Assembly (NCBI RefSeq): GCF_037055325.1
Contig: NZ_CP146373.1
Span: forward strand, 558,001 to 622,000
Direction of reading: 5' to 3'
Origin: Arachnia propionica
GTDB lineage: Bacteria > Actinomycetota > Actinomycetes > Propionibacteriales > Propionibacteriaceae
DNA: 64,000 bases
Shown here: piece after piece, positions 53,938 to 63,057 of the stretch
How the letters are laid out: each line of letters begins with the position of its first letter
Position numbering within the stretch: position 1 is the first letter of the stretch
Program-made: the position numbers and the translations under genes
Notes under the pieces: model-generated
What the model saw: only the letters and a program-made list of their open reading frames with translations
Database searches by the model: none
Told to the model about the DNA's origin: nothing

Positions 53938-54666
53938 TCAGCGCTCCCCCAGCGCCGTGAGCTGTCCAATGGCAATGGCTCCCGCCGTGGAGGTGCGCAA
54001 CACACCATCACTGATCCGCACCGGAGCCGCCCCCGCCTGCTGGAAACGTTCCAGCTCCTCCGGACTGATCCCCCCTTCCGGCCCCACGATCAGCAGGATT
54101 TCTCCCGCCTCAGGGAGATTCATGCGGGCCAAAGGCTTCTCCGCTGACTCGTGCAGGACCAAGGCAAGCTCCGCCGCCCCGATCCGCTCCGCCACCTGGT
54201 TGGTGTTAGCGAACGAGACCTCAGGGATCCGAAATCTCCTGGACTGCTTGGTGGCCTCCCTGGCGGTGGCAGCCCAGCGACTCAAGGATTTCGCCCCACG
54301 TTCCCCCTGCCAGCGCACGATGGAACGCGATGCCTGCCAGGCAAGGATTTCGTCCACACCTACCTCGGTCATGATCTCCACCGCGAGTTCCGACCGATCG
54401 CCCTTGGCCAACGCCTGGGCGACCACGAAACGGTGAGCGCGAGGAAGGACTCCCAGGATCTCGGTCACCTCAACTGCCATGCGATTTCTCTCAGCGACGA
54501 CAACGCGCCCGCGGATGGCCTGCCCTGCTCCGTCGGCCACCAGCACGTTCTCCCCCGGTATCGTACGTTTGACGACCACTGCGTGCCGGGCCTCGTCCCC
54601 GGTCACTTCCACGATCCCGCCGATCCGCACCATGTCGAAGCGCGCGAGGAAGAGTGGATCGCTCAC
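53938..54666 (-). CDS. rsmE: 16S rRNA (uracil-1498-N3)-methyltransferase
   Basis: 242 residues from GTG 54666, which overlaps the dnaJ stop (GTGA). Methylates U1498 of 16S rRNA. N-terminal PUA-like part (VTGDEARHAVVVKR) and SPOUT knot with LLIVGPEGGISPEELERF and the C-terminal ISDGVLRTSTAGAIAIGQL. Usual position after dnaJ in actinobacteria. Confidence 0.95.
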   Translation of the reverse strand: MSDPLFLARFDMVRIGGIVEVTGDEARHAVVVKRTIPGENVLVADGAGQAIRGRVVVAERNRMAVEVTEILGVLPRAHRFVVAQALAKGDRSELAVEIMTEVGVDEILAWQASRSIVRWQGERGAKSLSRWAATAREATKQSRRFRIPEVSFANTNQVAERIGAAELALVLHESAEKPLARMNLPEAGEILLIVGPEGGISPEELERFQQAGAAPVRISDGVLRTSTAGAIAIGQLTALGER

Positions 54667-55829
54667 CCGAAGGTTTCCTTGAACCAACCCCTGACACCCT
54701 TGTGTCCTGAATGTTTCGCCTCAACTGTGGTCTCGTCACGCAGCTCAGCAAGCTGGCGCAGTAGGTCGCGTTGCTTCTCGTCCAGTTTTCGCGGGGTTTC
54801 AACGATGATGGTGACCCCCAGGTCGCCCCTGCCTCCTCCACGCAGCCTGGGCACGCCTCGACCCTTGAGCGGTATCCGGGTGCCTGACTGTGTCCCTGCA
54901 GGAACGTCGACGGTGACTTTCCGCTCTGCCTCCTCAGAGCCCTCCCACTCGGCTTCCAGGGTGGTCAACTCGACACTGGTGCCGAGAGCAGCCGCAGTCA
55001 TTGGCAGGGTCATCACCGCCTCCAGGTTGTCGCCGTCACGACGGAACCGTTCATGTTCGGCCACGATCAGTTCAACGTACAGGTCCCCAGCTGGGCCACC
55101 ACCGCGCCCCACCTCGCCTCGGCCATCCAAGTGGATCCGGTTCCCCGTCGACACGCCTGCCGGGATACGCACGGAAATGTCACGGGAACTGCTCACCCGT
55201 CCCTCCCCGGAGCATTCCCCGCAAGGGTTGGGGATGATCGTCCCGAAGCCCTGACAGGTGGGGCACGGCTGCGCGGTACGGATGTCCCCGATGAAGCTGC
55301 GCTGCACCGTGGTCACCTCACCTTGCCCACGGCACGTGGTGCATGTCACGGGTTTGGAGCCAGGCTCCCCGCCCGCCCCCTGGCACTTGGGGCACACGAC
55401 AGCGGTGTCGATCCTGATTGATTTTGTGCATCCGAAAACCGCTTCGTGAAGTTCCAGTCCAGCCCTGACGAGCGCATCGTGCCCTTGCTGGACCCGGGAG
55501 CGAGGGCCACGACCGGCGGCCTGCCCCCCGAACATGGCGTCCATGATGGTGGAGAAATCGAATCCACCGAACCCTGCTCCACCGAAACCACCTGCTCCTC
55601 CTGCGCCGCCGCGACCGAGCGGATCACCGCCCTGGTCGTAGATGGCTCGTTTGTTGGGGTCATTGAGCACCTCGTAGGCCTCACTGAGTTCTTTGAACTT
55701 CTCGGCTGCATCCTCTCCCTGCGCCACGTCAGGATGCACCTTCATGGCCTTGCGACGATAGGCCTTCTTAATCTGTTCTGTCGTAGCATCCTCGTCGACT
55801 CCGAGGATGTCGTAGTAGTTCTTGCTCAA
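54663..55829 (-). CDS. dnaJ: Chaperone DnaJ (HrcA-linked copy)
   Basis: 388 residues. Co-chaperone of DnaK. J-domain with HPD at 32-34, Gly-rich linker (RGGAGGAGGFGGAGFGGFDF), four CxxCxGxG zinc repeats (CPKCQGAG, CTTCRGQG, CPTCQGFG, CGECSGEG) and the substrate-binding C-terminal domain. It lies directly after hrcA (3 bases apart) and is the dnaJ2-type gene of actinobacteria; grpE and dnaK are not nearby. Confidence 0.96.
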   Translation of the reverse strand: MSKNYYDILGVDEDATTEQIKKAYRRKAMKVHPDVAQGEDAAEKFKELSEAYEVLNDPNKRAIYDQGGDPLGRGGAGGAGGFGGAGFGGFDFSTIMDAMFGGQAAGRGPRSRVQQGHDALVRAGLELHEAVFGCTKSIRIDTAVVCPKCQGAGGEPGSKPVTCTTCRGQGEVTTVQRSFIGDIRTAQPCPTCQGFGTIIPNPCGECSGEGRVSSSRDISVRIPAGVSTGNRIHLDGRGEVGRGGGPAGDLYVELIVAEHERFRRDGDNLEAVMTLPMTAAALGTSVELTTLEAEWEGSEEAERKVTVDVPAGTQSGTRIPLKGRGVPRLRGGGRGDLGVTIIVETPRKLDEKQRDLLRQLAELRDETTVEAKHSGHKGVRGWFKETFG

Positions 55830-55832
55830 TGC

Positions 55833-56840
55833 TCAGCCTTCTGTGAGGATACGACTCACGTATCGCGCAACGGCGCGTACGGATGCGATGGTGGAGGGAT
55901 AGTCCATGCGGGTGGGACCGACCACCCCGAGTGATGCGGCGCGCTCGCTGCCGACCGAGTAACCCGTGGCGACCAAGGACGTGGACTTGAAACCCTCCGC
56001 GGTGTTCTCAGCCCCGATTCGCACCGTGATGTCATCGCTGGTCGCCTCGTCAAGGAGACGAAGCAGCACCACCTGCTCCTCCAAGGCCTCCAAGAGGGGG
56101 CGAAGTCCCGTGGTGAAGGAGTGACCAGCAAGATTCGGCACGCCAGCCACCAAGACTTGGGCGGTCGGCTCTGCCCCGAGCAGTTCAAGGGCGACGGCGA
56201 ACACTGGATTGATCTGAGAACGTCGGGCTGGATCAAGTTCGTCCAGGACGGTAACCATCCGATTCACCGCATCGGCCGCAGTGCGCCCGACCGCGGCTTC
56301 TCTAAACCTGAGGTTGGCCATGTGCACCACCTCTGGGTCCAGGCCTGGACATTCCAGTATCTGCTGATCCACCCGGCCCGTGGAGCTGACCACGATGACC
56401 AGGAGTCGTCCCGGGGCCAGCTGCACCAGTTCGGCGTGCGCGATGGTGCTGCGCTGCGCCGAGGGGTACTGGACGATCGCCACCTGATGGGTCAATTGAG
56501 CCAGTAGGCGCACGGTGCGTGTGACCAGGTCGTTGAGGTCCAGGGCCCCGGCCATAAAAGCGTTAATCGCCTTCCGCTCGGCTGCAGAGAGCGGTTTTAT
56601 GGTGGCGAGCTTGTCGACGAAGAGCCTGTAGCCCTTGTCGGTGGGAATGCGCCCGGCGCTGGTGTGGGGCTGGGCGATATAGCCCTCCTCCTCGAGCACA
56701 GCCATGTCATTGCGTACCGTTGCCGGGGAAACCCCGAGCTGGTGTCTCTCCACGAGGGCCTTGGAACCAACGGGCTCACGGCTGGCTACGTAGTCCGTGA
56801 CGATGGCTCGCAGAACCTGCATCTTCCTCTCGTCGAGCAT
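55833..56840 (-). CDS. hrcA: Heat-inducible transcription repressor HrcA
   Basis: 335 residues from ATG 56840 (GAGGAGG upstream). Represses heat-shock genes by binding CIRCE. N-terminal winged helix: [57 protein letters not shown]-like middle and C-terminal domain with [25 protein letters not shown] stands right upstream, so it represses itself and dnaJ. Confidence 0.97.
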   Translation of the reverse strand: MLDERKMQVLRAIVTDYVASREPVGSKALVERHQLGVSPATVRNDMAVLEEEGYIAQPHTSAGRIPTDKGYRLFVDKLATIKPLSAAERKAINAFMAGALDLNDLVTRTVRLLAQLTHQVAIVQYPSAQRSTIAHAELVQLAPGRLLVIVVSSTGRVDQQILECPGLDPEVVHMANLRFREAAVGRTAADAVNRMVTVLDELDPARRSQINPVFAVALELLGAEPTAQVLVAGVPNLAGHSFTTGLRPLLEALEEQVVLLRLLDEATSDDITVRIGAENTAEGFKSTSLVATGYSVGSERAASLGVVGPTRMDYPSTIASVRAVARYVSRILTEG

Positions 56841-56854
56841 GATCACCTCCTCAT

Positions 56855-56879
56855 TGGCACTCGAAGCATGCGAGTGCCA
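56855..56879. promoter_or_regulatory. CIRCE operator
   Basis: TGGCACTC and GAGTGCCA flank exactly 9 bases, 15 bases before the hrcA start. This is the HrcA-binding inverted repeat; the consensus TTAGCACTC-N9-GAGTGCTAA differs only at the outer bases. Confidence 0.95.
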
Positions 56880-56926
56880 GTGTAGAGCACGCCGGCAGAT
56901 CCAACCCACAGCTGTACTCTCAGTCC

Positions 56927-57775
56927 ATGAGCAAGTCGTCCATCGGAACGTGGCGATCCGTGACCCCGTCCATCCACCTCTGCGTCCTACACCCCTACGG
57001 GGTGACCATCGGGCTGGTCGCCGGCGAGCAGCAGGCCGCGCTCATCGACTGCGGCTCCACCCCCGAGCAGGGCGCAGTGTTACTGGAAAGGGCACGCGAC
57101 CTGGTCGGGGTTCCGGTCAGCCGCGTGGTGGTCACCCACCCACATCATGACCACTGGTTCGGCCTGGCAGGGATGGTGGGGATCACCTCAATCGCCCACG
57201 AGGACCTGCTCCGTGACCCGGAGGCCGAGATACTGGATGCCGCGGCAGCCATCGAGCTCTCGCGGCTGCCGGCACCGGATGAGACGTTCTCCCTGGCGAA
57301 ATTCCTGGACCTGGGGGGTGTTCGTCTCGAGATGCTCCATCTGGGTCCCGCACACACCCGGGCAGACATCGTCGTGGTGGTTCCCGGGGAGGATGTCATT
57401 TTCATGGGCGATCTCATCGAGAGCGCGGGCGACCCCCAGTTCGGGCCCGCCTCCGATATCGGCAACTGGCCGAAGGTCCTCGACGACGTGCTGGGGGTCT
57501 CCACCGAGGCGACGCGTTTCGTTCCCGGGCACGCCCCGCCCACCAGGGATGCGTTGACGGTGGACCGGGAGTTCTGTTTCCAGCAGCGGGCCGAGATCGC
57601 CATGGTCCAGGGCACGGTCGAGAACCTCGTGTACCGGGGTGTGGCGCTGGAGGATGCCCTTGGATCCGCGGACTGGCCCTTCGGTGAGGACACGATGCGG
57701 GTCGTGTTGCCCCTGGTCTACCGGGGGTTGGCCGAGAAGGGGATCGTGCCCAGGCGGCACCTGCCGCTGGTCTGA
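56927..57775 (+). CDS. MBL-fold metallo-hydrolase
   Basis: 282 residues. Metal-binding motif [14 protein letters not shown] (HxHxDH), then [22 protein letters not shown] (Asp ligand) and [11 protein letters not shown] (His). Closest in outline to the SoxH/CPS1-like thioesterase or lactonase branch; no signal peptide. Substrate unknown. Divergent from hrcA across 86 bases containing CIRCE; its stop directly abuts the next, oppositely oriented stop. Confidence 0.88.
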   Translation: MSKSSIGTWRSVTPSIHLCVLHPYGVTIGLVAGEQQAALIDCGSTPEQGAVLLERARDLVGVPVSRVVVTHPHHDHWFGLAGMVGITSIAHEDLLRDPEAEILDAAAAIELSRLPAPDETFSLAKFLDLGGVRLEMLHLGPAHTRADIVVVVPGEDVIFMGDLIESAGDPQFGPASDIGNWPKVLDDVLGVSTEATRFVPGHAPPTRDALTVDREFCFQQRAEIAMVQGTVENLVYRGVALEDALGSADWPFGEDTMRVVLPLVYRGLAEKGIVPRRHLPLV

Positions 57776-58558
57776 TCAGCTGAACAACCCATCCAGACAA
57801 CGGTGGGCGGTCTCCCAGATCTCGGGGTCGCGGGCCACCAGCAGCCCGTTGGCCTCGCTGGCCGCCGTGTAGTCGGCGCCATTCATGGTCCGGGAAACCC
57901 CGCCGTTCTCGACCACCATCAACGATCCCGCCAGGTGGTCCCACGGCATCACCTTGGTGTAGTGGATGAAGTCGAGTTCCCCGTGCAGCACCCTCGGGTA
58001 GTCGAACGCGCAGGCGAAGAGGGAACGGACCACCGGGGAAAGTTCACCGCCCCCGGTGAACCCCTGGACGTGGGTCTTGGACGAGGCCCCGAGAGGTGAC
58101 CGGTCGTGTCGTTCCGGGGTGATCGGCTCGTCGTTGAGGCGCAACCCGGCACCCTTCTCAGCGACATATCCGCGCCCGGTCCGCGGCTGCCAGATCCATC
58201 CCCGAGTGGTTACCCCGCTCCGGGTCTCCGCCAGCATCACCCCGTGTTCCCGGCGTCCCTCGACGAAATTGCGGGTTCCGTCGATCGGGTCAATGACGAA
58301 GGCATGCTCGGCTCCGGGAAGTTTCCGGCGCAGCTCCGGGTTGGCGAACACCGCCTCCTCCCCGATCACCAGGGCGTCCGGGTGGATCCGGCGCAATGCG
58401 GAGGAGAGGAGGTTCTCGGCCTCTCTGTCCGCGATGGTGACCAGGTCATCCGGCGATGTCTTCGCCTCCACGTCCGCCCGCTCCAGCGCCCGGAACCGGG
58501 GATTGATGACCTCTTCGGCGGTCTCCTTGATCAACTCCAGGATGGCTGCGGTGTCCAT
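57776..58558 (-). CDS. Inositol monophosphatase-family protein
   Basis: 260 residues. Lithium-sensitive phosphatase fold: DREAENLLSSALRR, GEEAVFA (metal Glu), VIDPIDGTRNFVEG (DPIDGT), and the third-metal PWDHLAGSLMVVENGG. May dephosphorylate inositol-1-phosphate, histidinol phosphate or related compounds; actinobacterial HisN belongs to this family too. Nine bases upstream ends the DUF3097 gene, so they may be cotranscribed. Confidence 0.9.
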   Translation of the reverse strand: MDTAAILELIKETAEEVINPRFRALERADVEAKTSPDDLVTIADREAENLLSSALRRIHPDALVIGEEAVFANPELRRKLPGAEHAFVIDPIDGTRNFVEGRREHGVMLAETRSGVTTRGWIWQPRTGRGYVAEKGAGLRLNDEPITPERHDRSPLGASSKTHVQGFTGGGELSPVVRSLFACAFDYPRVLHGELDFIHYTKVMPWDHLAGSLMVVENGGVSRTMNGADYTAASEANGLLVARDPEIWETAHRCLDGLFS

Positions 58559-58567
58559 GGGGCCACA

Positions 58568-59413
58568 CTATCCAAGGTCGAGGTGATCCTGCGTGACGAA
58601 ATCGATCAGCAGTTCCATGCGCTGGTTCAGCTGGGGTTCGAGATCGCGCCAGGTCCGCACCCGGGCGAGCATCGCCCGCCACGCCTGCGCGATGTCGGCC
58701 TGGTCGGTGTGCGGCAGGCCGAGAGCCTTGAGTGTCCCCTTCTTGAAGTCCTGGTCCCTGGGAACCTGGGGCCAAGCTTTGCGCCCGATGCGTTCGGGTT
58801 TGATGGCTTGCCAGATGTCTATGAACTCGTGTCCGGTGACGAACACGTGGTCGCGGTATCCAGCTCGAGCCACCTGCTTCGCAATCCGGGATTCCTTGCT
58901 GCCCGCCACCAGGTGGTCGACCAGCACCCCCAGCCTACGCCCCGGACCGGGGTTGAACTCGGCGACGATGGCGGGCAGATCGTCGATGCCACCCAGATAT
59001 TCCACCACCACCCCCACGTGGCGCAGGTCATCACCCCAGACCTTCTCCACCAGTTCGGCGTCGTGCCGGCCCTCGACGTAGATGCGGGAAGGCAGCGCCT
59101 CTCTCGCCGGTTCCGGGGTTTCCGATGCCCGGGACCCGGATGCGGTGTAGCGGGGTTTCGTGGCCGCGGCCCGCAGGGGTGGGCGGAGGGCCACCGGTTC
59201 CCCCTCGAGCAGGAATCCCGGTCCGAGGGGGAAGCTGCGTTTCTTCCCCTTGCGGTCCTCCAGCACGACGATGCCGTTCTCCCAACCGACCACGGCCCCG
59301 CAGAAGTCGTCGAACTCGACCACGAGATCCTTCTCGACGGGAATGTCGCGGGTTTTCTTCAGGTGGGCCCTCTGCCAGCCGGGGCGCAGCACGTCGTCGC
59401 GGTACCGATCCAT
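58568..59413 (-). CDS. DUF3097 family protein
   Basis: 281 residues from ATG 59413 (MDRYRDDVLRPGW, typical start); the longer frame to 59647 is not supported. DUF3097 is an actinobacterial family with a C-terminal Toprim-like part: SRIYVEGRHDAELVEKVWGDD, VVVEYLGGIDDLP, LGVLVDHLVAGSKES and VFVTGHEFIDIWQAIKP. The Toprim acidic residues (E in VEG, DxD-like VDH) suggest a nucleic-acid-related activity, but none is established. Confidence 0.85.
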   Translation of the reverse strand: MDRYRDDVLRPGWQRAHLKKTRDIPVEKDLVVEFDDFCGAVVGWENGIVVLEDRKGKKRSFPLGPGFLLEGEPVALRPPLRAAATKPRYTASGSRASETPEPAREALPSRIYVEGRHDAELVEKVWGDDLRHVGVVVEYLGGIDDLPAIVAEFNPGPGRRLGVLVDHLVAGSKESRIAKQVARAGYRDHVFVTGHEFIDIWQAIKPERIGRKAWPQVPRDQDFKKGTLKALGLPHTDQADIAQAWRAMLARVRTWRDLEPQLNQRMELLIDFVTQDHLDLG

Positions 59414-59436
59414 TTGCCACACGATAGACGCGACAA

Positions 59437-59466
59437 GCCCCGGTCGCGTTTGGACACGACCGGGGC
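59437..59466 (-). terminator. Terminator after the GntR-ABC operon
   Basis: A perfect 10-bp stem GCCCCGGTCG / CGACCGGGGC with a 10-base loop lies 14 bases past the ABC permease stop and before the DUF3097 start. Confidence 0.75.
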
Positions 59467-59480
59467 CTGGGGTTCCGGGT

Positions 59481-60296
59481 TCACCGGAGAGAGATCCTGC
59501 GATTCCAGTTGTGGACCATCCACGGGAGGCAGGCCACAGCAAGCACCGCCATCGCGACCACCCAACCGAGGGGAATAATGGTGTTCTCCTGCATCTGGTA
59601 GGCGTGCAGCGTGTCCACGAGGCCGAGGTCCAGGCCTCCGCCCGCATATGTCAGGCCGACGGGGAGGAAGATCGCCCCGAGAAACAGGATGCTGGTCACC
59701 AGATAGCTGGCGATCCAGGTCAGAATCGGCCCCGCGACACCGAGCCGGGCCAGTTTCGGGTCGCTGCCGATCGTGGCGGCGAAGTAGAACATGACGAGGT
59801 AGAACCAGCCCAGGAACAGGGCCAGCAGCATCACCAGCGCCCATTGCCACCAGGGCAGCAGCTCACCCAGCGAGGCCAGGAACCGCGGGATCGCCTCCTC
59901 CATGGCCGGCCCGTCTCCCTGAAAGACCGGGCCGCCCAGGTAGACCATCGCGAGCGAGGCCAACACCGTCCATATCAGGGCGATCGCCTGGACCATGACA
60001 CCCCAGACCAGTCGCGCGCCGAGGATCGCTGAGCCCCTGATCGGGAGGCTGTGGGTCAGGTATCCCATCCTCCCCCAGGATGTGCGCCAGAAGTCGACCG
60101 CAAGGACGAGCTGGATGAAGGGCCACATGCACCCGACGAGGAAGAGGCCGAAAACCCCGAACACCGCGGAAACCACGGGAACATTGAGATGGGTCAGAAA
60201 TCCCGATCCCAGCAGCACCAGGGTGCCCACTCCGAATACCAGGCCCATCATGGGGCCGGTGCGGAGGATCTCGTGTTTGATCAGTGTGCGGACCAT
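59481..60296 (-). CDS. ABC exporter permease (GntR-linked)
   Basis: 271 residues with about six membrane helices (MMGLVFGVGTLVLLGSGFL, VLASLAMVYLGG, WALVMLLALFLGWFYLVMFYFAA). No named substrate family recognised; position and topology match YtrC/YtrD-like or ABC-2 permeases. Overlaps the ATPase gene by 16 bases. Confidence 0.82.
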   Translation of the reverse strand: MVRTLIKHEILRTGPMMGLVFGVGTLVLLGSGFLTHLNVPVVSAVFGVFGLFLVGCMWPFIQLVLAVDFWRTSWGRMGYLTHSLPIRGSAILGARLVWGVMVQAIALIWTVLASLAMVYLGGPVFQGDGPAMEEAIPRFLASLGELLPWWQWALVMLLALFLGWFYLVMFYFAATIGSDPKLARLGVAGPILTWIASYLVTSILFLGAIFLPVGLTYAGGGLDLGLVDTLHAYQMQENTIIPLGWVVAMAVLAVACLPWMVHNWNRRISLR

Positions 60297-61012
60297 GAGT
60301 AGACCTTTCGGAAGAGCGCGTCGATGGACAGCCCGTGTTCGGCGCGGAGATCGTCCACCTGCCCGGTCAGCAGGACCTTGCCGTGGCGCATCATGACGAC
60401 GGCGTCGAGGACCGTTTCGAGATCGTGGATGAGGTGGGTTGAGATGAGAACCAGGGCGTCTGACTCCAGGTTGCGCACGATTCCCTTGAGGATCACGTCT
60501 CGCGCAGCCGGGTCGACCCCGGAGATGGGTTCGTCGAGCAGGAAGACCTTGGCGTCGCGCGACATCGCCAGGGCGATCTGCGCCTTCTCACGCATGCCCT
60601 TGCTCATCTGCTTCAGCTTCATGTTCTCCGCGAGGCCGAAGAACTTGATCATGTCGCTGGCCTTGTCGGCCCGGAAATCCGAGAAGAAGTCCGAGAACAT
60701 CCCGATGCACTGCGAGACGGTGGCCGAGTCCTTCAGATAACTGGCATCGGGCAGGAAACTCACACATGCCTTTGTTCCGGGACCCAGTCGCCTGCCCGCG
60801 ATCCTCACATGCCCGGCGTGGTCCTGCATGACCCCGGCCAGTACCTTCAGCAGCGTGGTCTTGCCGCAACCGTTCTCCCCGAGCAGGCCGATCACCTGCC
60901 CGCCCGCGAGTTCCAGGTCCACGCCCGCGAGCGCCGGGATCGGCCCGAAGTTCTTGTTCAGGCCGCGGACCTCGATCAGTGGCCCGTTGCTCCTGGGGCC
61001 GGCCTCGTTCAT
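60281..61012 (-). CDS. ABC exporter ATPase (YtrB-like)
   Basis: 243 residues from ATG 61012, which overlaps the gntR stop (ATGA); ATG 61024 is an alternative. Walker A LGENGCGKTTLL, a signature MSKGMREKAQIALAMS (variant of LSGGQ), Walker B VFLLDEPISGVD and H-loop STHLIHDLE. The variant signature is typical of YtrB/BcrA-like exporters linked to GntR regulators. Works with the downstream permease, possibly against cell-envelope antibiotics. Confidence 0.9.
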   Translation of the reverse strand: MNEAGPRSNGPLIEVRGLNKNFGPIPALAGVDLELAGGQVIGLLGENGCGKTTLLKVLAGVMQDHAGHVRIAGRRLGPGTKACVSFLPDASYLKDSATVSQCIGMFSDFFSDFRADKASDMIKFFGLAENMKLKQMSKGMREKAQIALAMSRDAKVFLLDEPISGVDPAARDVILKGIVRNLESDALVLISTHLIHDLETVLDAVVMMRHGKVLLTGQVDDLRAEHGLSIDALFRKVYSWSAH

Positions 61013-61368
61013 TGCTGGTTCCACCTTTCTGTGATCAGTGCCACGGCTTCGGCCTCGGTCAGCCCGAAACCCTTCACCCGGGTTGTGAACTCGTCCGCCG
61101 CTCCCGCCGCCAGGTCGCGCCGGAGCCGGGAAATGCGTTCCGCGTCATCGGTGATGAACCGCCCCACCGCTCTCTCCGAGCGGCACAGGCCGTCGCGCTC
61201 CAGCTCGGCGAGGGTTCGCTGGACGGTGTTCGGGTTGACCCCGAGTTCGACCGCGAGCTCCCGGACCCCGGGGATCTGCTTGCCCGGAGGCCATCTCCCG
61301 ATGACGATCCGTCTGGTGAACTCCTCTCGGAGCTGGAGCCAGATCGGGCGGCTGGCATCGAAATCCAT
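61009..61368 (-). CDS. GntR-family regulator, YtrA subfamily
   Basis: 119 residues; ATG 61368 with GGAGG. Short YtrA-type protein: winged helix (FDASRPIWLQLREEFTRRIV, PGVRELAVELGVNPNTVQRT, LERDGLCRSERAVGRFI) and a short dimerisation tail, no effector domain. Represses its own operon with the ABC exporter; the palindrome just upstream is the likely operator. Confidence 0.92.
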   Translation of the reverse strand: MDFDASRPIWLQLREEFTRRIVIGRWPPGKQIPGVRELAVELGVNPNTVQRTLAELERDGLCRSERAVGRFITDDAERISRLRRDLAAGAADEFTTRVKGFGLTEAEAVALITERWNQQ

Positions 61369-61385
61369 GCATCCTCCGTCTTGCC

Positions 61386-61403
61386 GTATTAAGTACTTAA
61401 TAC
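61386..61403. promoter_or_regulatory. Likely operator of the GntR/YtrA-type regulator
   Basis: GTATTAAGTACTTAATAC is a perfect 18-bp palindrome, 17 bases before the regulator start. It is strikingly AT-rich for this genome. YtrA-type proteins bind such palindromes. Confidence 0.8.
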
Positions 61404-61482
61404 AGTAGCACAGCGGCGTTGTGAGTCAAGTTACCGGGACCGCCGCACGGCGCCGCCCGGACAGGGGCGCGGCGAGCCCGGC

Positions 61483-62172
61483 TTAGGAAACGCTGGGGCG
61501 GATGCTCAGCTGCTCAACGGTGGCGTTGTCCGGGGTGTCTATGGCCAGCCGCACGGCAGCCGCCACCGATTCGGGCGCAACGTAGCGCGCACCGTCGTAG
61601 TGTTCGTTGCCCATTGCCGCCTGCAGCTCACGCTGCATGTCGGTGTCGGTCCGCCCCGGATGGATGGAGCAGACCCGCACCTTTCCGCGCATCTCCTCGC
61701 GAAGGGCGTCGGTCAGCGCCCGCAGGGCGAACTTGGAGCCGGCGTAGACTCCCCCGCCGGGGCTCGAGAAGAACCCGGCCCCGGAGTTGATGGCCACCAC
61801 GATCCCCCGGGTGGCCTTGAGGGCGGGCAGGAGAAGACGGGTGAGATCGGCGACGGCGAACACGTTTGTCTCGAAGACCTCGCGCCAGAGCGCCCGAGAG
61901 GCGGTTCCGATGTCGTTCGAGCGCCCGATGCCGGCGGAGTGGACCAGCACGTCCAGCCGCCCGATCCCTGCACAGGCCGCGGCGACCGCGTCCTCGTCCG
62001 TCAGATCACAGGCGAAGGGCGCCGCGTCATCCAGTTCGGCGGCCAGTTCCCCGGCCCGGGCGGCGTCGCGACCGCCCACCAGGATCCGATGCGTCGAGGA
62101 GAGCTCGACGGCGATGGCGCGACCGATGCCGCGGGTTGCTCCGGTCACGAGGGCTACAGGGCGATTCATCAT
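61483..62172 (-). CDS. Short-chain dehydrogenase/reductase
   Basis: 229 residues. NAD(P)-binding TGATRGIGRAIA (TGxxxGxG), SAGIGRSND-type NAG motif (HSAGIGR), catalytic Ser in INSGAGFFSS and YAGSKFALRAL (YxxxK), then SIHPGRTDTDMQREL. All catalytic residues present. Substrate unknown. It begins 9 bases after the NAD-kinase-like gene, so it may belong to the SPFH operon. Confidence 0.92.
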   Translation of the reverse strand: MMNRPVALVTGATRGIGRAIAVELSSTHRILVGGRDAARAGELAAELDDAAPFACDLTDEDAVAAACAGIGRLDVLVHSAGIGRSNDIGTASRALWREVFETNVFAVADLTRLLLPALKATRGIVVAINSGAGFFSSPGGGVYAGSKFALRALTDALREEMRGKVRVCSIHPGRTDTDMQRELQAAMGNEHYDGARYVAPESVAAAVRLAIDTPDNATVEQLSIRPSVS

Positions 62173-62181
62173 GGAGAGAAT

Positions 62182-63057
62182 TTACTTCAGGCACATGAGC
62201 TTCAGGCCCCCCTCGGCCTTCCGCACGGTCAGCGCCTGTCCCCATTCGAGGCGCAGGAAGTCGCGTTCGATGCCGTCTCCGAAGACCACGAGGGCGGAGC
62301 GGGCCGAGAGCTCCAGCCCCTCCCCCTCCGCGAGCAGCCCTGCGGTGAGGGATGTGCCGGTGACATCCGACGGCCAGGCCTCCCGCACGAAATAGGCGAG
62401 CTCACCGGAGGTGGCCCCCGGCAGGCCGAAACCGGGGTGGCTCTGCCCCCACAGCGATGCCAGCCATCCGCCGGCACCGGTCCCGGTCCCCACCACCACC
62501 CCGGAGGAGGACTGCGTTTCTACATGTTTCCCGATCCTGAGGTCATAACGGGCCGATTGGTGACCACGATCCCCGGCGAAAATCTCGTTGAGAGCCCGGA
62601 GCCGCTGCCCGTCGTCGACGATCGCCTCGACCATCGTCCGAACCTCGGTTTCCGGTCTGGTTCGACCCGCCAGCAGATCCCGCAGATCCCCGGGCGAGTG
62701 ACGGCACAGTACCCCCGGCGCGCCCGGGCCGATGCCGAGCACCGGCTGGTCGCGCAGGTACTTGCTGACATTGGGAATCAGCCCGTCCTGCCCGACCACG
62801 ACCACCAGGTCATCGGGTTCGAAGAGGAACCGGGAGAGCTGCCCCCTCTCGACCTCCGCGTGACGCCACTGGGCCGGAACCGCGTTCGAGACGGCGTCAA
62901 GCGTTCGCCACTGCGCCTCGTCGGCGGCCCGCAGGGCCTCGATCCCCAGCCCACGGCCGCTCAGGAAGAACTCGACGGCACCGAGCGTCGAGTGAACCTC
63001 GAGCAGCTCGGCCAGCCAGGTCCGTCGATGCACGACGACGAGACGCGGCGCGCTCAT
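62182..63057 (-). CDS. NAD-kinase-like protein with altered GGDG motif
   Basis: 291 residues. The fold of ATP-NAD kinases is suggested by DDLVVVVGQDGLIPNVSKYL followed by QPVLGIGPGAPGVL (kinases have GGDGT, then PVLGIN.G.LGFL) and by ALNEIFAGDRG, SARYDL, SSSGVVVGTGTGAGGW. The second Gly and the Thr of GGDGT are replaced (GQDGL) though the Asp remains, so activity may differ or be lost. Start overlaps the SPFH gene by 4 bases, implying joint function at a membrane scaffold. Confidence 0.75.
   Translation of the reverse strand: MSAPRLVVVHRRTWLAELLEVHSTLGAVEFFLSGRGLGIEALRAADEAQWRTLDAVSNAVPAQWRHAEVERGQLSRFLFEPDDLVVVVGQDGLIPNVSKYLRDQPVLGIGPGAPGVLCRHSPGDLRDLLAGRTRPETEVRTMVEAIVDDGQRLRALNEIFAGDRGHQSARYDLRIGKHVETQSSSGVVVGTGTGAGGWLASLWGQSHPGFGLPGATSGELAYFVREAWPSDVTGTSLTAGLLAEGEGLELSARSALVVFGDGIERDFLRLEWGQALTVRKAEGGLKLMCLK

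Noticed and set aside
57770-57780. Abutting stop codons TGATCA of the MBL and phosphatase genes
   Set aside because: Tight convergent ends are common in dense genomes and give no special signal.
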